This document shows positions 44,496 through 56,438 of a stretch of 64,000 nt of DNA, one piece after another. Made by a program: the position numbers and the translations under genes. Within the stretch, counting starts at the first letter, position 1. Each line of letters opens with the position of its first letter. The stretch covers positions 58,137,034-58,201,033 of the forward strand of contig OX419762.1 in the NCBI GenBank assembly GCA_948567375.1, written 5' to 3'. Source of the stretch: Lunularia cruciata. Its lineage: Eukaryota > Streptophyta > Marchantiopsida > Lunulariales > Lunulariaceae. The notes beneath the pieces were generated by a model. The model saw only the letters and a program-made list of their open reading frames with translations. It was not told the origin of the DNA and ran no database searches.

Positions 44496-44533
44496 AGTGA
44501 ACACCAACCTGGTTAACCAGGTTGGTGTTCACT
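44496..44533. repeat. Perfect 38-base palindrome
   Basis: AGTGAACACCAACCTGGTT followed directly by its reverse complement, with no loop. With one mismatch the symmetry extends through TAACG/CGTTA on both sides (44490-44539). Confidence 0.92.
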
Positions 44534-45140
44534 ACGTTAGCTATATTAAGCTTTTTAACTGGACTGCAAGTTGAACCACAGTCACCCGTTTGGTAAAAGA
44601 AGCTCACTATATCCACAAAATGCGGCTGTACCGTACTCCCTTACCCGAGATGCAATTCGCCAAACTATGTGCAGTATCTTCGTACCAGAAAATTAGCTTT
44701 TGCCTCAGAAGCGGTCATGAGGATCGAGCACAGACAGAATACAGAAGAAATAAGGTGATCTTGACAGTAATATTGATTGTGCATATAGTAACATATAGGA
44801 CCATGCGGAATGCTTAAACACTTTCTTACCTGAGTAGTGAAATATGCAGAAACAATGTGAATCAAGATCAAAGCTTGAACAGTGACCCAGAATATTTTCA
44901 GCAGTCGAGTGTGAATCGAAACTCCAGTCTGCTCAAGAAAGAGTAAGCAAATAACCAATCTCTGAGTTGGACATCCGAATTCCCATTTGCATCAGCATCT
45001 CACCAGGAACGTGGGCTGTTGTTTCAACAGATGCCAATCGCACTGATGAGCATCTTCTAGATCGTGCACACCCAATCCTGCTTCCCATTCATTACTGGAA
45101 TACTTACTGAATTGGAACAGGTTTGTGCGCTTGACTCTTT

Positions 45141-45174
45141 GCGGCAGAGATGAGAAAACTCTCATCTCTGCCGC
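45141..45174. repeat. Perfect foldback hairpin, 15-base arms, 4-base loop
   Basis: GCGGCAGAGATGAGA, loop AAAC, then the exact reverse complement. Confidence 0.92.
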
Positions 45175-48100
45175 TTATGATGTCCATTGTTCGGTGATTG
45201 TTTCCTCGATCAACAGTTGGATGCTAGGACGAACCTCGAAAGTCTTTGCGCAGCTGATTTCCCGGTCAGACAATGTTGTTAGTGATTCCTCTTGTCACAG
45301 ACTATTCACGTAGAAAGGTGTAAGGACCTAAGTGTGAAGGCTAAAGTTGACAAAAGGGATCATGTGGATCATATTATATGACAAAATCTCGTTGCGTCTG
45401 GCAGGTCCTGCTTTTGGGTGTCAGAGAAAGTCCACCAACTTGTGACAGGTCAACTATTGCAGTTTGACATCTGTAATGAAGATGCCTATTTGAGGGACGA
45501 TGAGCGAGTTCTGAGAAAGCCCTGGATTGATCGAGACCTGAGCAATGAACCGACCACAAAATGTTTACAGATGAGCAACCTTGTACCATAAGTGTAACAG
45601 CTGCTTGACGTGACATGACGTTCCAGGAACAGTCTTTATAACTAGAAAATACTCGGAATCCATGTGAACGTCCTGCAGAAACTTTTCCCCTCTCTTCTTG
45701 TTCACTCGCTATTGGACATGGAGAAAAGGTGACTGGCATCTACAATACAGATTGCGTCATTGATCACGACATTAATCACCACACTAACTTACCAAAAGGA
45801 ACATAGTTCTCCCTTCCAGGTGTTGCCTTGCTAAACGAGAAACCATTTTCTGGATATTCCAAACGTTTCTCTTATCCGGGATGGCTTGTAAAGTCTGTTG
45901 GTAGAGCCATATCACGGCAGAAAGAAGTGTTTGGTTAAAACTTGAAGGCCAAGTCGTCCAGCGAGCGTCTCCGGGTATGTAAACACTGCAGGCTCTTTCG
46001 TAGTCTATGAGAGAGAGTAAAGTCTAAGAGACTCCGGAGAAGTACTGCTCCAGACTTCTTGTTGATTCGTTCCACAACCTTGAGAAAACAGAGATGACAC
46101 ATGCAACAAACTAAGCAACCTTGGAACAGCTCCACTCTTTCTAAGATCCGTTTAGGGAAATGTACAACAAAAGGGTCTGCGACATACTTTAGCGAGCTGA
46201 TTCTTCAGAATCTCAAGCAATGAACTTGCTTGAACACCAGAATCCAGTTTATGCCAAGAGGGTTGAAAACGAAGGGCTCACATCTACCTTGAATTCAGAA
46301 GTCGCATCCAGTAGCCCTTCTTGGAAAACTGACAAGAAACTAAAGAGAAACGACCGGCACAGTGGCCGTAGAATGGAGGTTTCCAGGATAGGTGTAATTT
46401 AGACCTCGGAATTGACGAAACAATGCATTCCTGGCAAACCCTGTGAAAGAAATCAAATTTGATCCAGGCCTTTCTACATACACCACTCTACTTGAGCTTG
46501 GAAAACTTGGCGTCGTATCTTGCACTTATAAAAGAAGTGAGGGAAAACCGAAACAACCAGAAAAGTAAGGCAATTGCAACACCCAACTTCCCTCAAAGAG
46601 ACGTACTGTAGGCGATAGGATGAGCAGCACGAGAATGCATATCTCTATGGCTGGTGCATAATCTCGAAGTGTGAAATTTATGCCAGCAAATAGCAAGAGT
46701 TCCATCAAGTGTTAATAGTCTCAGCTGGAGAAAGCCTCACTTTGTGCAAATGTCAAACTTTTCAAGGACTGCGTAGGTAATATAGCGTATGGTCGGCAGC
46801 CCAGTCAAACCTTATAAACTAAATAGCGTTGAAGAGACACATGTAACAATAAGTGTTCATAGTTTTTATGTAAAAGAAACGAAATCGCAAACACAATCAC
46901 CGTACTTTGCTTAAACATTCAAGGCCTCAATCTTGAAGGAAGTACCTTTACCTTCTCCAGTATTCTAAACCGCGTCCTTACTCTTCAGTTGCTGACATCA
47001 GGTTTCCGGCAAGATGTGGACAAAAATGATTAGATCTGTCCTAAAGGACTCGATGATTGCCACCCATATGAAACTGATGCGTTAGCGCTGGAGACCTAGA
47101 CGGTAAACCATGATATGTTTCACCACAGGGACAGTTTGTCAATAGGGACCGAGAGGAAGAGGCATATATGGCTAAGATAAAACTCCAGTGGGTAGGTATG
47201 GTAACACGACAACTGAAAAGACTTTAACAGTAAGACCTGTGGCTTGTAAACATCGTGGACTTCATCACACTAAGATAGAAATTGACTATGAAATCAAAGA
47301 CTAGAGAGCTAATCGAGTCCAATTCTCTCCAAGAACTCCATTCAAACCCAGCCATCTAAAGCTCCCAATACAAATCCTGACAACCAATTGTTACAATTCC
47401 AACCGGGTACAGACAATCGGAACGAATCATGGACAGCGATATCGCTCTGTTCGTGAAATACAACTCATGAAATCCTGTGTCTAACTGCTTTCTCGTCCGT
47501 GAGGAAAATGATGCCTGGAAGCAAATTTGAGTTGACTTTCAAAGGTGTCAGAGATGCTAGCCACAACACTATCGGGATCATCCGGTATCAAGATCATTGA
47601 CGATGCACCCTATCATCGTGTAGTAAGTATACAGAGGAAAATGGCTTCCCATAGAACAGAGTCTGAGCCAAGAAACTAATATGACATTATGCAAGGAAGT
47701 AATGACGAAGGAAAGAAGAAAGAAGAGGAAGAAAATAGAGTCCAACATCAAGTCCTGAAATGCAAACCAAACAAAATCGTTTGACTACATGTAGAGCAAT
47801 TAAAATTGGTTGGGGTCAAGAGATCAGAGCTCTCCAGACCCCAACCACAAACGTTAGCACTCCACTAATCACTTGCTACCAAAGCTTACATAACGCAAAT
47901 GCAAGCTTCGACGAGGAGAATAGGAGCAGACAAAAGAAATTTAACTAGTGGAAACAATGCTCTCGTCAGCAGAAAGTCACTCCAAGAGACTGGAACTCTG
48001 ATACTACGGCCCGGACATTAGTTGGCGACTTATGGCAACGGTAGAGCCAAAACTGCCTTCGAGTGCATGTTAGCTCCGGTCTTGCAAGCTCCTGAAGGAA

Positions 48101-49463
48101 TTACTTGGCACCTGGAACATCCTACATCAATTACCGTCTCATCATGATTGAGGTACGGCGATGCTTGCGTCGAAATTGGTTCTGAGTGACCTTCCACGAA
48201 GGACAATTTCATCCAACATCCCAACTACCACGGCAGTCTTACACTTCATCCTGAACAGGGAGGCCCACAAAAAGCACCTGCGGTAACACCTGCACTAGCA
48301 GTCGAGTAGGAAACAGACATTCAATGTTCCACTAATCAGAATCCAGCAATCATAAGTAGATAGCTGGTCCTCTGCTGAGTAGTTACAGTCGTTGGTTAGT
48401 GACGAGATGAGACCTCAGGTGAAGATTTTGAGGCAATCGGCTTCCTCGTATTCCAAAGAGGTCACCACAAGACCTCACCAGCTGAGCGTCTTCAGAAACT
48501 AGTCCTTGCACGCCCCCGCACCTTCATCGCTTCACAGCTCCTGATACAAGTGGGTCCAACCCAACCCCGGTGAAGACAAACTAGCAAGACTCTCAACTAA
48601 CTATCTACCAGTTTTAAGGCCTCCTGATATCCTGTTACACCCAGATCCGATTGGCTGGTCAAAGTGACAAATTGAGTAGGTATTTCACCTACCCGTCCTC
48701 TTCAGCTTGTGCCAACTTGGCACAAAGAAACAGCCCTGACAATAAAATGAGCTAAAACTCCCGGCGTAACAATTCCTAGGTGAGAGGCATCGCTTATCCT
48801 CTGGAGGTGGATTCCGTGAACCGAAGTGCCCTAGGAAACTGAACTGCCTTTGGTATGCCCACGAGATGTAAGAATAGGCGAAGGGCAAAAGAGGACTTCC
48901 GCAGTGAACGGTCCGCGGATACTGCCGTCTACATCCATGACGACATTTTGGCATCTCCCCGAATCATGCAAAAGTGAGTAAAACAAAGCCAGTCTCCTTT
49001 AAGCAGGTCAATCCGATGGCAAAAGTACATCAGGAGACTATCCGCCTCTTACTTCCTTCCAACGAGAGAGGAAAATAGTGAGATCAGGCATCTTCCAAAC
49101 AGGTCTGTCAATGTCTCCAACCACTTCCGCACCTGTACTCAGCCCTACATCTCCCTTCGAATCACGACGTAACCCATCCAAAAAATTCATGCAGTGCAGT
49201 CCCACGATCCATTCATGAAATTGCAAGGAGGTCACCGTCAACTTACGAACTAATGAAACCATAAATAGACATGACGGAAGTTCACTACGAAGACATTCAT
49301 CGTGCACATTAGTTTGAAAGCCAGGGAGTTAAAAAAGCAAACAATCCGGGGAAGACTTGTGATTAAAATAGAGAAGACTGAGTAAAAGATTGAATCACGG
49401 ACTTTGTCCGCATGCCAGTGTACAGAAAGCGGCTAATGGGCTTCAAAGGCCCCGCCAGAGGCA

Positions 49464-50282
49464 CTAAGATTCACTATTATCCACACCCAACCCATACAAC
49501 ACACCAGCGTACTTTTCTGTAGACCCGTTCAAGAACCCTTCCTTTAGCTTCCGGAAGGTACAGGACGTGAGCAAGCTATCCGAGCCGGCTTGATGACAGG
49601 GCCCGATTCTTTCCACCTCCAGCATCTCCGCAAGCCGGTTAAGTCCGCCATGCAAATTGTCACAGAACTTCATTAGATACTTGATATCATACACGGTAGG
49701 AAAGTATGTCCTCAGCAGGTTGAAGAATTCCGCCTCCCGAGCCGGTAAGTTTTGGCAGGTAAGCAACTTCAACAAGTAACCAAAATCGTATCCGCTGTGG
49801 AAAGTCACCCAATGCACACTCTCATTCAACACGATCCCTGAAGACATCAAGAGCTCCCCAAATCTCTGCGAGTCGATCCCCCTCTCCTCGTTCGCTTGAA
49901 AATCGATCCCACTTTGCCGCAAGAGCTCTATCGAGTCCTGTGCGTACACATCCTCCTTCAGATTGAATTCCCTGAAGTTGAACTGCCACACACAGTAATC
50001 CCGAGTCCCGCATCGGGGGAGATTACCCTCCTCGTCGGAGAAGGTTAACCCCAGCTGAATCAACTTGAGCATGTCGACGTTAGCTCGTAGAGTTTGGTAG
50101 TGATAGTCTGCACTGCTCTTGAACGTGCCAACCGGTCTCACCACTACCCCAGGGAACTCGGTATCCATGGCCAAGTATGGGTAGTCATCCACAATCTCAC
50201 GGATTAACTCGAATTCATGTTCGAGGTTATCCGCCCACACCTCCCGGATGTGGAGGGTGCCGCCCTTTGGAATAATTGACAT
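49464..50282 (-). CDS. CAF1: CCR4-associated factor 1 (CAF1) type poly(A) deadenylase
   Basis: An uninterrupted 272-codon frame from the ATG at 50282, the usual length and the usual intronless form for plant CAF1 genes. It carries the DEDD nuclease pattern: MDTEFPG (Asp and Glu, about residues 39-45), [13 protein letters not shown] (third acidic residue), and [10 protein letters not shown] (last Asp, near residue 235). Other family hallmarks are [10 protein letters not shown] near the start, [26 protein letters not shown] and [26 protein letters not shown]1 is the catalytic partner of CCR4 in the CCR4-NOT complex. It shortens mRNA poly(A) tails in the cytoplasm and in plants often responds to stress. 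Nothing essential is missing. The start is chosen because it is the first ATG, gives the canonical N-terminus, and follows a purine-rich leader. Confidence 0.95.
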   Translation of the reverse strand: MSIIPKGGTLHIREVWADNLEHEFELIREIVDDYPYLAMDTEFPGVVVRPVGTFKSSADYHYQTLRANVDMLKLIQLGLTFSDEEGNLPRCGTRDYCVWQFNFREFNLKEDVYAQDSIELLRQSGIDFQANEERGIDSQRFGELLMSSGIVLNESVHWVTFHSGYDFGYLLKLLTCQNLPAREAEFFNLLRTYFPTVYDIKYLMKFCDNLHGGLNRLAEMLEVERIGPCHQAGSDSLLTSCTFRKLKEGFLNGSTEKYAGVLYGLGVDNSES

Positions 50283-51300
50283 CTACTAGAAATCTTGCCC
50301 TTCTTGTAACTCTTGTTACCACAAAGATGCCGTCGTCGTCCTTAATAACCTGTTTTTGCCTCGTTCGCATACGCTGCTTTAGATACGCTCCTCCTCTTTG
50401 GCCCGCGCGATGATAACCCTCTCGTTCCAACCTCGCCGCGCCACTCCAACCACTCGCACCCTCTTCAACGCTTCTTTGCGCTACCGATGTCTGCTCTACT
50501 CCCTGTATTCTCCAATCCAACATGAGCAACCTCGATTTGCCCTCGGGCCACTTCTCTCTCCTCCCCTCTTCTCTCAATCGCCTTTCCCTCCTTTCCTCTT
50601 CGTGTCTGTCACAGATTAGGGCTCTATTCTTCTTGCTCTCTCCTCTCTCGTTTCTCCGGCTGTCTTCTTAGGTCTTCCTCATCACTCCTATTGCACATCC
50701 CTCCCCTCTCCCCTCTATTATTTCCTTTCTCTACCCTTTCTCCCTCTCTTACGTATACAACTCGACCACCACAACGACAAGCGAACTCTCTCTTCTCTCG
50801 CTCTCTTTTCGTCCTTCCTCCTCAGAACCCACTTCCTTCTGCCTGTCTTGTTCTGTCTATCGGTCGCTCCTGTCACTCACTCCTTCGTCTCTTCTCTTGC
50901 TTCTCTGGACGAGCCGCACTCTTCCCTTTCGACTCTCTCGTCACGAACAAATCTCTCGCTGTTTCCTCGCGGAGGTCTCCCCTCTCCTCTCTCTCTCTCT
51001 CCTGCTCCTCCTCTCTGGGTCTTCTGCTGAAAGCAGCAGTCGTCGGAAGGAACTGGGGCAAAAAGGAAGTCCTAAGAGGAGTGCGTGAGTAGGGCTGCTG
51101 CTGCTCCTCTTCCTCTCCTGCTGAATGGTGAATGAAGAAGGCAAGGGGAAAAATGGTCGAAGGAAACGCGAAAGAGAGAGAAAGCGAAGAAAGAAAACGA
51201 GCGGAGCACAGGAGTCCGGGCAACCAGAGGAAAGACGGACGAAAGATAATGGGGCCGGAACCACAATGGACCCCCGACAAGCTAGCCTATCGTCCTCCCC
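50283..51300 (-). promoter_or_regulatory. CAF1 leader and promoter region, purine-rich on the sense strand
   Basis: For about 700 bases upstream of the ATG the plus strand is dense in CT, TCTC and CCTC, so the CAF1 sense strand is rich in GA. Such GA/CT-rich leaders are common in plant genes and may bind GAGA-type factors. Several long open frames here on both strands (for example 50691-51092 + and 50873-51280 -) are serine/arginine/glutamate low complexity read from this composition; I do not call them genes. Confidence 0.45.
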
Positions 51301-53950
51301 TCTCCATCCCTCCCCCGTGCTGCCCCATCTGCCCGCTGCGCTCTGCATCCACGGCCCCGCACGGATGGTAACTTTTTCTCTCCAATGTTCTTCCTGTGTC
51401 TCGGGCAGGGCAGCAGTGGCCAGTTGGATGCTCCCATCAACTTACCGAAAAGTTGCCCCAAAAGCAGACCTATATTTAGCTCCAGAATCTTATTTTATTT
51501 CTTTTACATTTCTACCGTTTTGAAACCGTTGGATACTTCCGGTCCGTTCCCCGCTTTCTATACCGCCGGCCAGTTCCCGACCCGCCCAGATAGATGGCCC
51601 CATCCTGCAGTAGACCCGAGTTACGTCCACGTTCGGGAAAAAGCCAGTTCTCGGTAAGACCCAGCATCCTTCCAATTGACCTCAGTTACTATATCATCTC
51701 CTCGATGGAATTCCTCAACTTAGTGCATCTTCTCACACACTGTAATCTTGGCCTACATGTTAGTTTCCCTTTTCCTCGAACATTCCCGGCTCCTTCAGAC
51801 TTTTGTCGTCTTTCATATCAAATTTTGCATAAGAAGATAGAATTAAATAACAAGTGAAACCAGAACAATTATTGATCTAATGACAAAGCCAGCTCAAACG
51901 CCACGCTCAAGCTGCTATATATGTATCCATGGTCCATTTTAGCTTTCAATTTCAATATACATTTTACTATTGTCGTTTCTCATACCGATACTCTTGGTGC
52001 TTGGCCACATTTTACCTTTTGTATTTTATCTTTGTACTGCTTGATTGGGTCTTCCCATCCTTCTTGTTATCCTACGCCCTCGCCTTTTTCCTTTCTCATT
52101 TCGAGACGAATTTCTGTAAATTTGCAGACAATTCGATTTTCTCTTCCTGAATAAGTTGCGAATGTGGCTGGGTATTAGATGGATCCACTTGGTCCATGAT
52201 TTCTTACAGAATGAATAGAATAACTTGTCGTTTATCCGTGCACGAAAACGTCGAGGAGGTAACTACCTTTCCTGAGGAGGAGCAAATTGGTAGCGACTGC
52301 AAGCCAATCACATAAAATAGTTTCATAGGCGAGTTGTATCTCCCAACAAGCATGGGAGGCTGGGACTGTTCACCCTGGTTGCAATCGACGGTGGGCTGCA
52401 AATCTACGTCGGTGACTTTTGCTTCCGACTCTGCGTTCCCCGACGCGTGGCAGCTCGATCAAATCCACACTGTTTTGATGAGTTTGATAATGTCTATCAC
52501 AGCCTGGCTCTCGTCGAACTCTTGCCATACTTCGCCCTCCTTAAACTGGACCAGTTCTAATAACACGTGGCATTTAACGATTGGTTTTATGGGCTGGAGC
52601 CAGGATGACGCGAAGTCGGACGCGTTTACAAGTCCGAGATTTTCAGAACGGGTCCTTGTGTGCAGTCCTCGTCTTGTTACAAAAGCCCTTTTCGTCTCGA
52701 GGAATGTTTTTCGTCGTATAGTGGAGGTGATTGGATTTTGGGACATGTACAGGGTAAGTTCTCCATGTGGAAGGAGTTTCTTTTCGTTTTCTGTCACTGT
52801 CAGTGAATTGGAACCCTTTAAAGGAATATCCCCTGTCAAGTTGGGTTGGATTGAACTTTTTACCCACAAAGTATTAATGCGGAAAAATGATTTCATATTC
52901 CTCCTTCGTCCAGTCTCACCAATATGAGAGTATATCAGGATTGCCCTCATGAATATGCGTGTGACTCCGTACCACAAAGATAAGAAATCAATGAGGATAA
53001 TTTGACATTCAAATTTTCTTCCTCAGGGAGATTATATCCATATTCTTCATGAAAGAATTGTCGCTGGATTGGAGAATACACATATTCAAAAATTCCAGCG
53101 GACTAAAAAAAAATTTGTATAGTATACTTTCGTGTTCGAAGCAAATAAAATATTCCTGGAATAGGTGCAATGCGACGGATAAAGGAAATACACGAGAAGG
53201 TATTCGAATAGCTTACAGTATTACTCTTATAAACTATCCTTCTAATCTACAGAAGGAAAATCATAACCACGGTCGTATGATTAGTCCCATGTACTAACCA
53301 TCGACGGTACTATTGAATAATTCTGATAAGCTATCAATGATTTTGGTGGGGTCAAGGATGGTGAACTCAAGTCGACTGGTCACTTGTAAAGACTACAAAA
53401 TTTGATGTTGACAAACTTATTCGTGAATTTTCAAATCATTTCACACTCAAATGAACACAAAGCATCGTGAACTCTTGTAAAACACGCATTTCAATTCTGG
53501 TTCAAGAACTGAAAGGGACGAAGATGATGTTTATTTCCAGAAACGTAAGCATACACGCAAACATATGGAACCTGCTTAAGGAAGACCTCACTTGCCTTTC
53601 ATCAATTAAACTCCGTTCGTTGAATTGAGGACTAATTACAGTACTTCCTACTCGTAATTTATTCGCGACTGAATGCGCAATTAAACAATCTATACGCAAT
53701 ATTGTATAGCTGTAGGTAAGGATGGCTTGTAACCTATACGCATCCACATAAGAAAAGTGTTTCATGTACTCTGCACTATCCAGTCAAATCTTTGTTAATC
53801 AACTTGGACATCTTTAGATTGAGTTTGTCTTAAGTCATTATTACCTTAATTCGCCTAGATAAAATATTTAGATCTCCGTTACACGGTTCATTGTATTGTA
53901 TAATCCAACTCCGTCTGGTCACATCTTTGTTAACTTGTGCGCTGATTAAT
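51300..53950. other. No supportable gene; one non-LTR 3' end
   Basis: A short copy of the non-LTR 3' UTR lies at about 52003-52085 (+; GCTTGATTGGGTCTTCCCATCC). Open frames of 172-197 codons overlap on both strands at 52334-52977. The minus-strand one contains HVLLELVQFKEGEVWQEFDESQ and looks more protein-like, but I recognise no family and no ATG fits well. Confidence 0.35.
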
Positions 53951-53954
53951 CTGG

Positions 53955-53957
<3 letters not shown>

Positions 53958-54003
<46 letters not shown>
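53958..54003. repeat. CT microsatellite
   Basis: About 22 uninterrupted CT dinucleotides. Confidence 0.97.
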
Positions 54004-54006
<3 letters not shown>

Positions 54007-54009
54007 CTT

Positions 54010-55260
54010 CCCTTGATTAGTAGAAGTGGAACGCACTATTCGCAGTTGCCTGAACCTAGTCATTTGATATCCCCAAGGAGAAGACTGTTTCAAGTTTTAG
54101 CTTATCACAAACGCAACGAAATCTGAAATCATTTCCAAAATCGATAATCAATAATCATCTTAAAATATTAAGATATTGTCATTTTCCTTTTATGTATCAT
54201 TTCCGCTTTAAACATTATGAGGACCATTTTCATTGCTAACTTACTTGTAAATGCTTCAGACAAATCTGAAGTAATATTTAAGACGAGGGAAAGGACAATG
54301 GGAAGTCCGGTTCCTTGGAATTGGCCACCAAGTAGTGTGGGATACTCTCGAATGCTCTGTAAACAAAGTTGCACCGTGTTTTCCAGTTGTTCTCCCATGG
54401 TCTCTTTGCATGGAAATTCCGTGAGCAATGATCTCTGTGAGGGTCAATGAAGAAGTTTGCAATCTGCCCGAGTATCTGGGTGGGCAGCCGCCCAATAACG
54501 GAGCCAGCCTGCTCCACGCGGTGTAAGTGCGGGTCCTCACCGACGTGCATGCCATCATGGTCAGAGTTTCATACACTTACTTGGATTGTCGTTCCAGACC
54601 CTGTGTCGGTGCGGCGCCGTTCGTTCGTTCCCCGTCCGTGAACAAGTCCGCATCCGGCACCGTTGGAAGAGTCCCGGATTCCTCCCGACGGGACTTTGGA
54701 TACCGAATCTGGTCTGAACCTGTTGACAAAGATGCGAATCATTGCATGTTTCCCGTCAGAAGATGATCGCGGATTGACCGACGAGAACGCTCATTTGTCA
54801 GAGGATCGTATTTTGTACATTACGAACCAAAAATATTAAGCAGAAGAGTGCAGCACGTTAAGTGCACTTCAGATGGACGGATGGTCCTTGACTCAGCACT
54901 CATATCTTGTTTCTGACTAAACAAAGCCATAATTTCCCCCTTCAGAAGTGGAAGTACTGTGGTGTGGTTTGTAGCCTTGTGTACCTGCACAGTAGAAACG
55001 TAAGTCAACGTCCTCTGGACGGACGGAGCTCCCAACACACCTTGTCCTGCGCTTGCCACAAAAGTACGTCCCTCCTTGTCCGAGTCCTACGCGAAGTTGA
55101 AGTCGCACTAGCTAACATGTCCATTTCCGTTGCCGGTTACGGAAATTGAGTCTCGTTAACATCTAGTCTTCCCGGATTTGCATAATTAGACAAGCCTTTT
55201 CCATTTTGAAACCTTTTAGCCGGAACTGTTGACAGCAGTATAACAGCATTGCAGTAAAGA
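54010..55260. other. No supportable gene
   Basis: Open frames overlap on both strands at 54168-54770. The minus-strand one with VIGRLPTQILGQIANFFIDPHRDH could be an exon, but no family is recognised. The base composition is richer in GC than the flanks. Confidence 0.35.
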
Positions 55261-55266
55261 TGAACA

Positions 55267-55370
55267 GAAGGCGACCGCGTAGGAAAAACGAAAGAGGGGA
55301 AGACCCCATCAAGCCGTACAAGGGAGAGACAAAAGAGGTAACCTGAGGCTAAGCCCCAATTACAGTAAAG
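55267..55370 (-). mobile_element. Short 3' end of the REL-type non-LTR element
   Basis: GCGACCGCGTAGGAAAAACG through GGCTAAGCCCCAATTA, matching 7963-8050. Confidence 0.75.
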
Positions 55371-55479
55371 TATGCAATGGCGCAGGTCGAACTTACGGAA
55401 CTCTCTACCGGCAATTGGAAACTAACTATGAGAGAAAGCGAAAGTTAAAGTACATTCTCACTTCTATTTAAGACGTCCC

Positions 55480-55512
55480 TCCCATCCTTCTTGTTATTCT
55501 ATGCGGTCGCCA
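55480..55512 (+). mobile_element. Very short 3' end of the REL-type non-LTR element
   Basis: CCCATCCTTCTTGTTATTCTATGCGGTCGCC matches the terminal bases of the other copies in plus orientation. Confidence 0.55.
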
Positions 55513-55797
55513 TTTGTCCCTCCCGATGTCTTAGTAAAATAACCTGCCAAAATTTTACCAACGGGGTCGGTTTTATGACGTCTCAGTTGCTGGATCGCCC
55601 GGCCACATGCTCCGACGCCACTTCACATGGCTTAGTGATGATGTCCGGCAGTATTGACATACGTTAGCCTTCTAAGCACTGACGGATAGAGTATCTTTAG
55701 GTATCCATGGGATTGCAAAGGTCTGGCAATTAACTTGGAAGTATATCACACATCTAAATATACCTGCGATAACAAATTATTTTGGATTATTAACTGG

Positions 55798-56075
55798 TGC
55801 TAACAGGTAACCAGTTTTCCTCTTAGGGTATGAGAAACAAGGGAAAGGCGACCGCGTAGGAAAAATGAAAGATGGAAAGACCCCATCAAACCGTATGCTA
55901 ACAGGTAACCAGTTTTCCTCTTAGGGTATGAGAAACAAGGGAAAGGCGACCGCGTAGGAAAACGAAAGATGGAAAGACCCCATCAAGCCGTACAAGGGAG
56001 AGACAAAAAAGGTAACATGGGGCTAAGCCTCAATAGAGTCTATGTGAGAAATCTGCACTACCGCACTTAAGATAT
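55798..56075 (-). mobile_element. Two tandem 3' ends of the REL-type non-LTR element with a duplicated 48-base flank
   Basis: The 48-base flank GCTAACAGGTAACCAG...AAGGGAAA occurs at 55798-55846 and again at about 55896-55944. Each occurrence is followed by GGCGACCGCGTAGGAAAA. The first element piece is about 48 bases, the second about 130 bases (to about 56075). Either the first piece is a tiny insertion with a long target duplication, or about 98 bases were duplicated in tandem. Confidence 0.75.
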
Positions 56076-56438
56076 ATGACAAATAAGGGGTTCGGGACTT
56101 GCAAATGTCCATATCTTTTGCCTCTCACACTAGTTTTGAACATAAAAAGGCTCATTGGATTTAGCTTTCCGTCCTCTTTCACATACTCGAGATGGATTTT
56201 TTTGATCTCATGGTTTTCTGGTTGATGGAGTCTAAAACAGAAAATCTCTTGGAGTTAGCAACATTGTTGATGGGAGAAACATTTTTTGAACAAGTGGAAG
56301 ATATTACATTAGAGTTATAGAGCAAGTTCTTGATGGAAAATAATTGTTTTTTCTATCTCAAAGAGGAATACCAAGAGACTCTGGTTGATACCAAGACAGT
56401 ACACATGGTGGGAGATTGTTCACAAGCAAGTATGATCA

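Larger units (their letters stand above)
43208..49450. other. No supportable gene; two perfect foldbacks
   Basis: About 6 kb of moderate base composition with only short, unrelated open frames. Nothing matches a family I know. It could hold introns, UTRs or a non-coding transcript upstream or downstream of the CAF1 gene. The only clear structures are the perfect palindrome at 44496-44533 and the hairpin at 45141-45174. Confidence 0.4.

Noticed and set aside
50691-51523. Several open frames of 80-135 codons on both strands upstream of CAF1
   Set aside because: They are serine/arginine/glutamate low complexity caused by the CT-rich leader, overlap each other on opposite strands, and have no domain.
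52334-52927. 197-codon plus-strand open frame
   Set aside because: It overlaps a comparably long minus-strand frame and no family is recognised on either strand; I could not choose between them.
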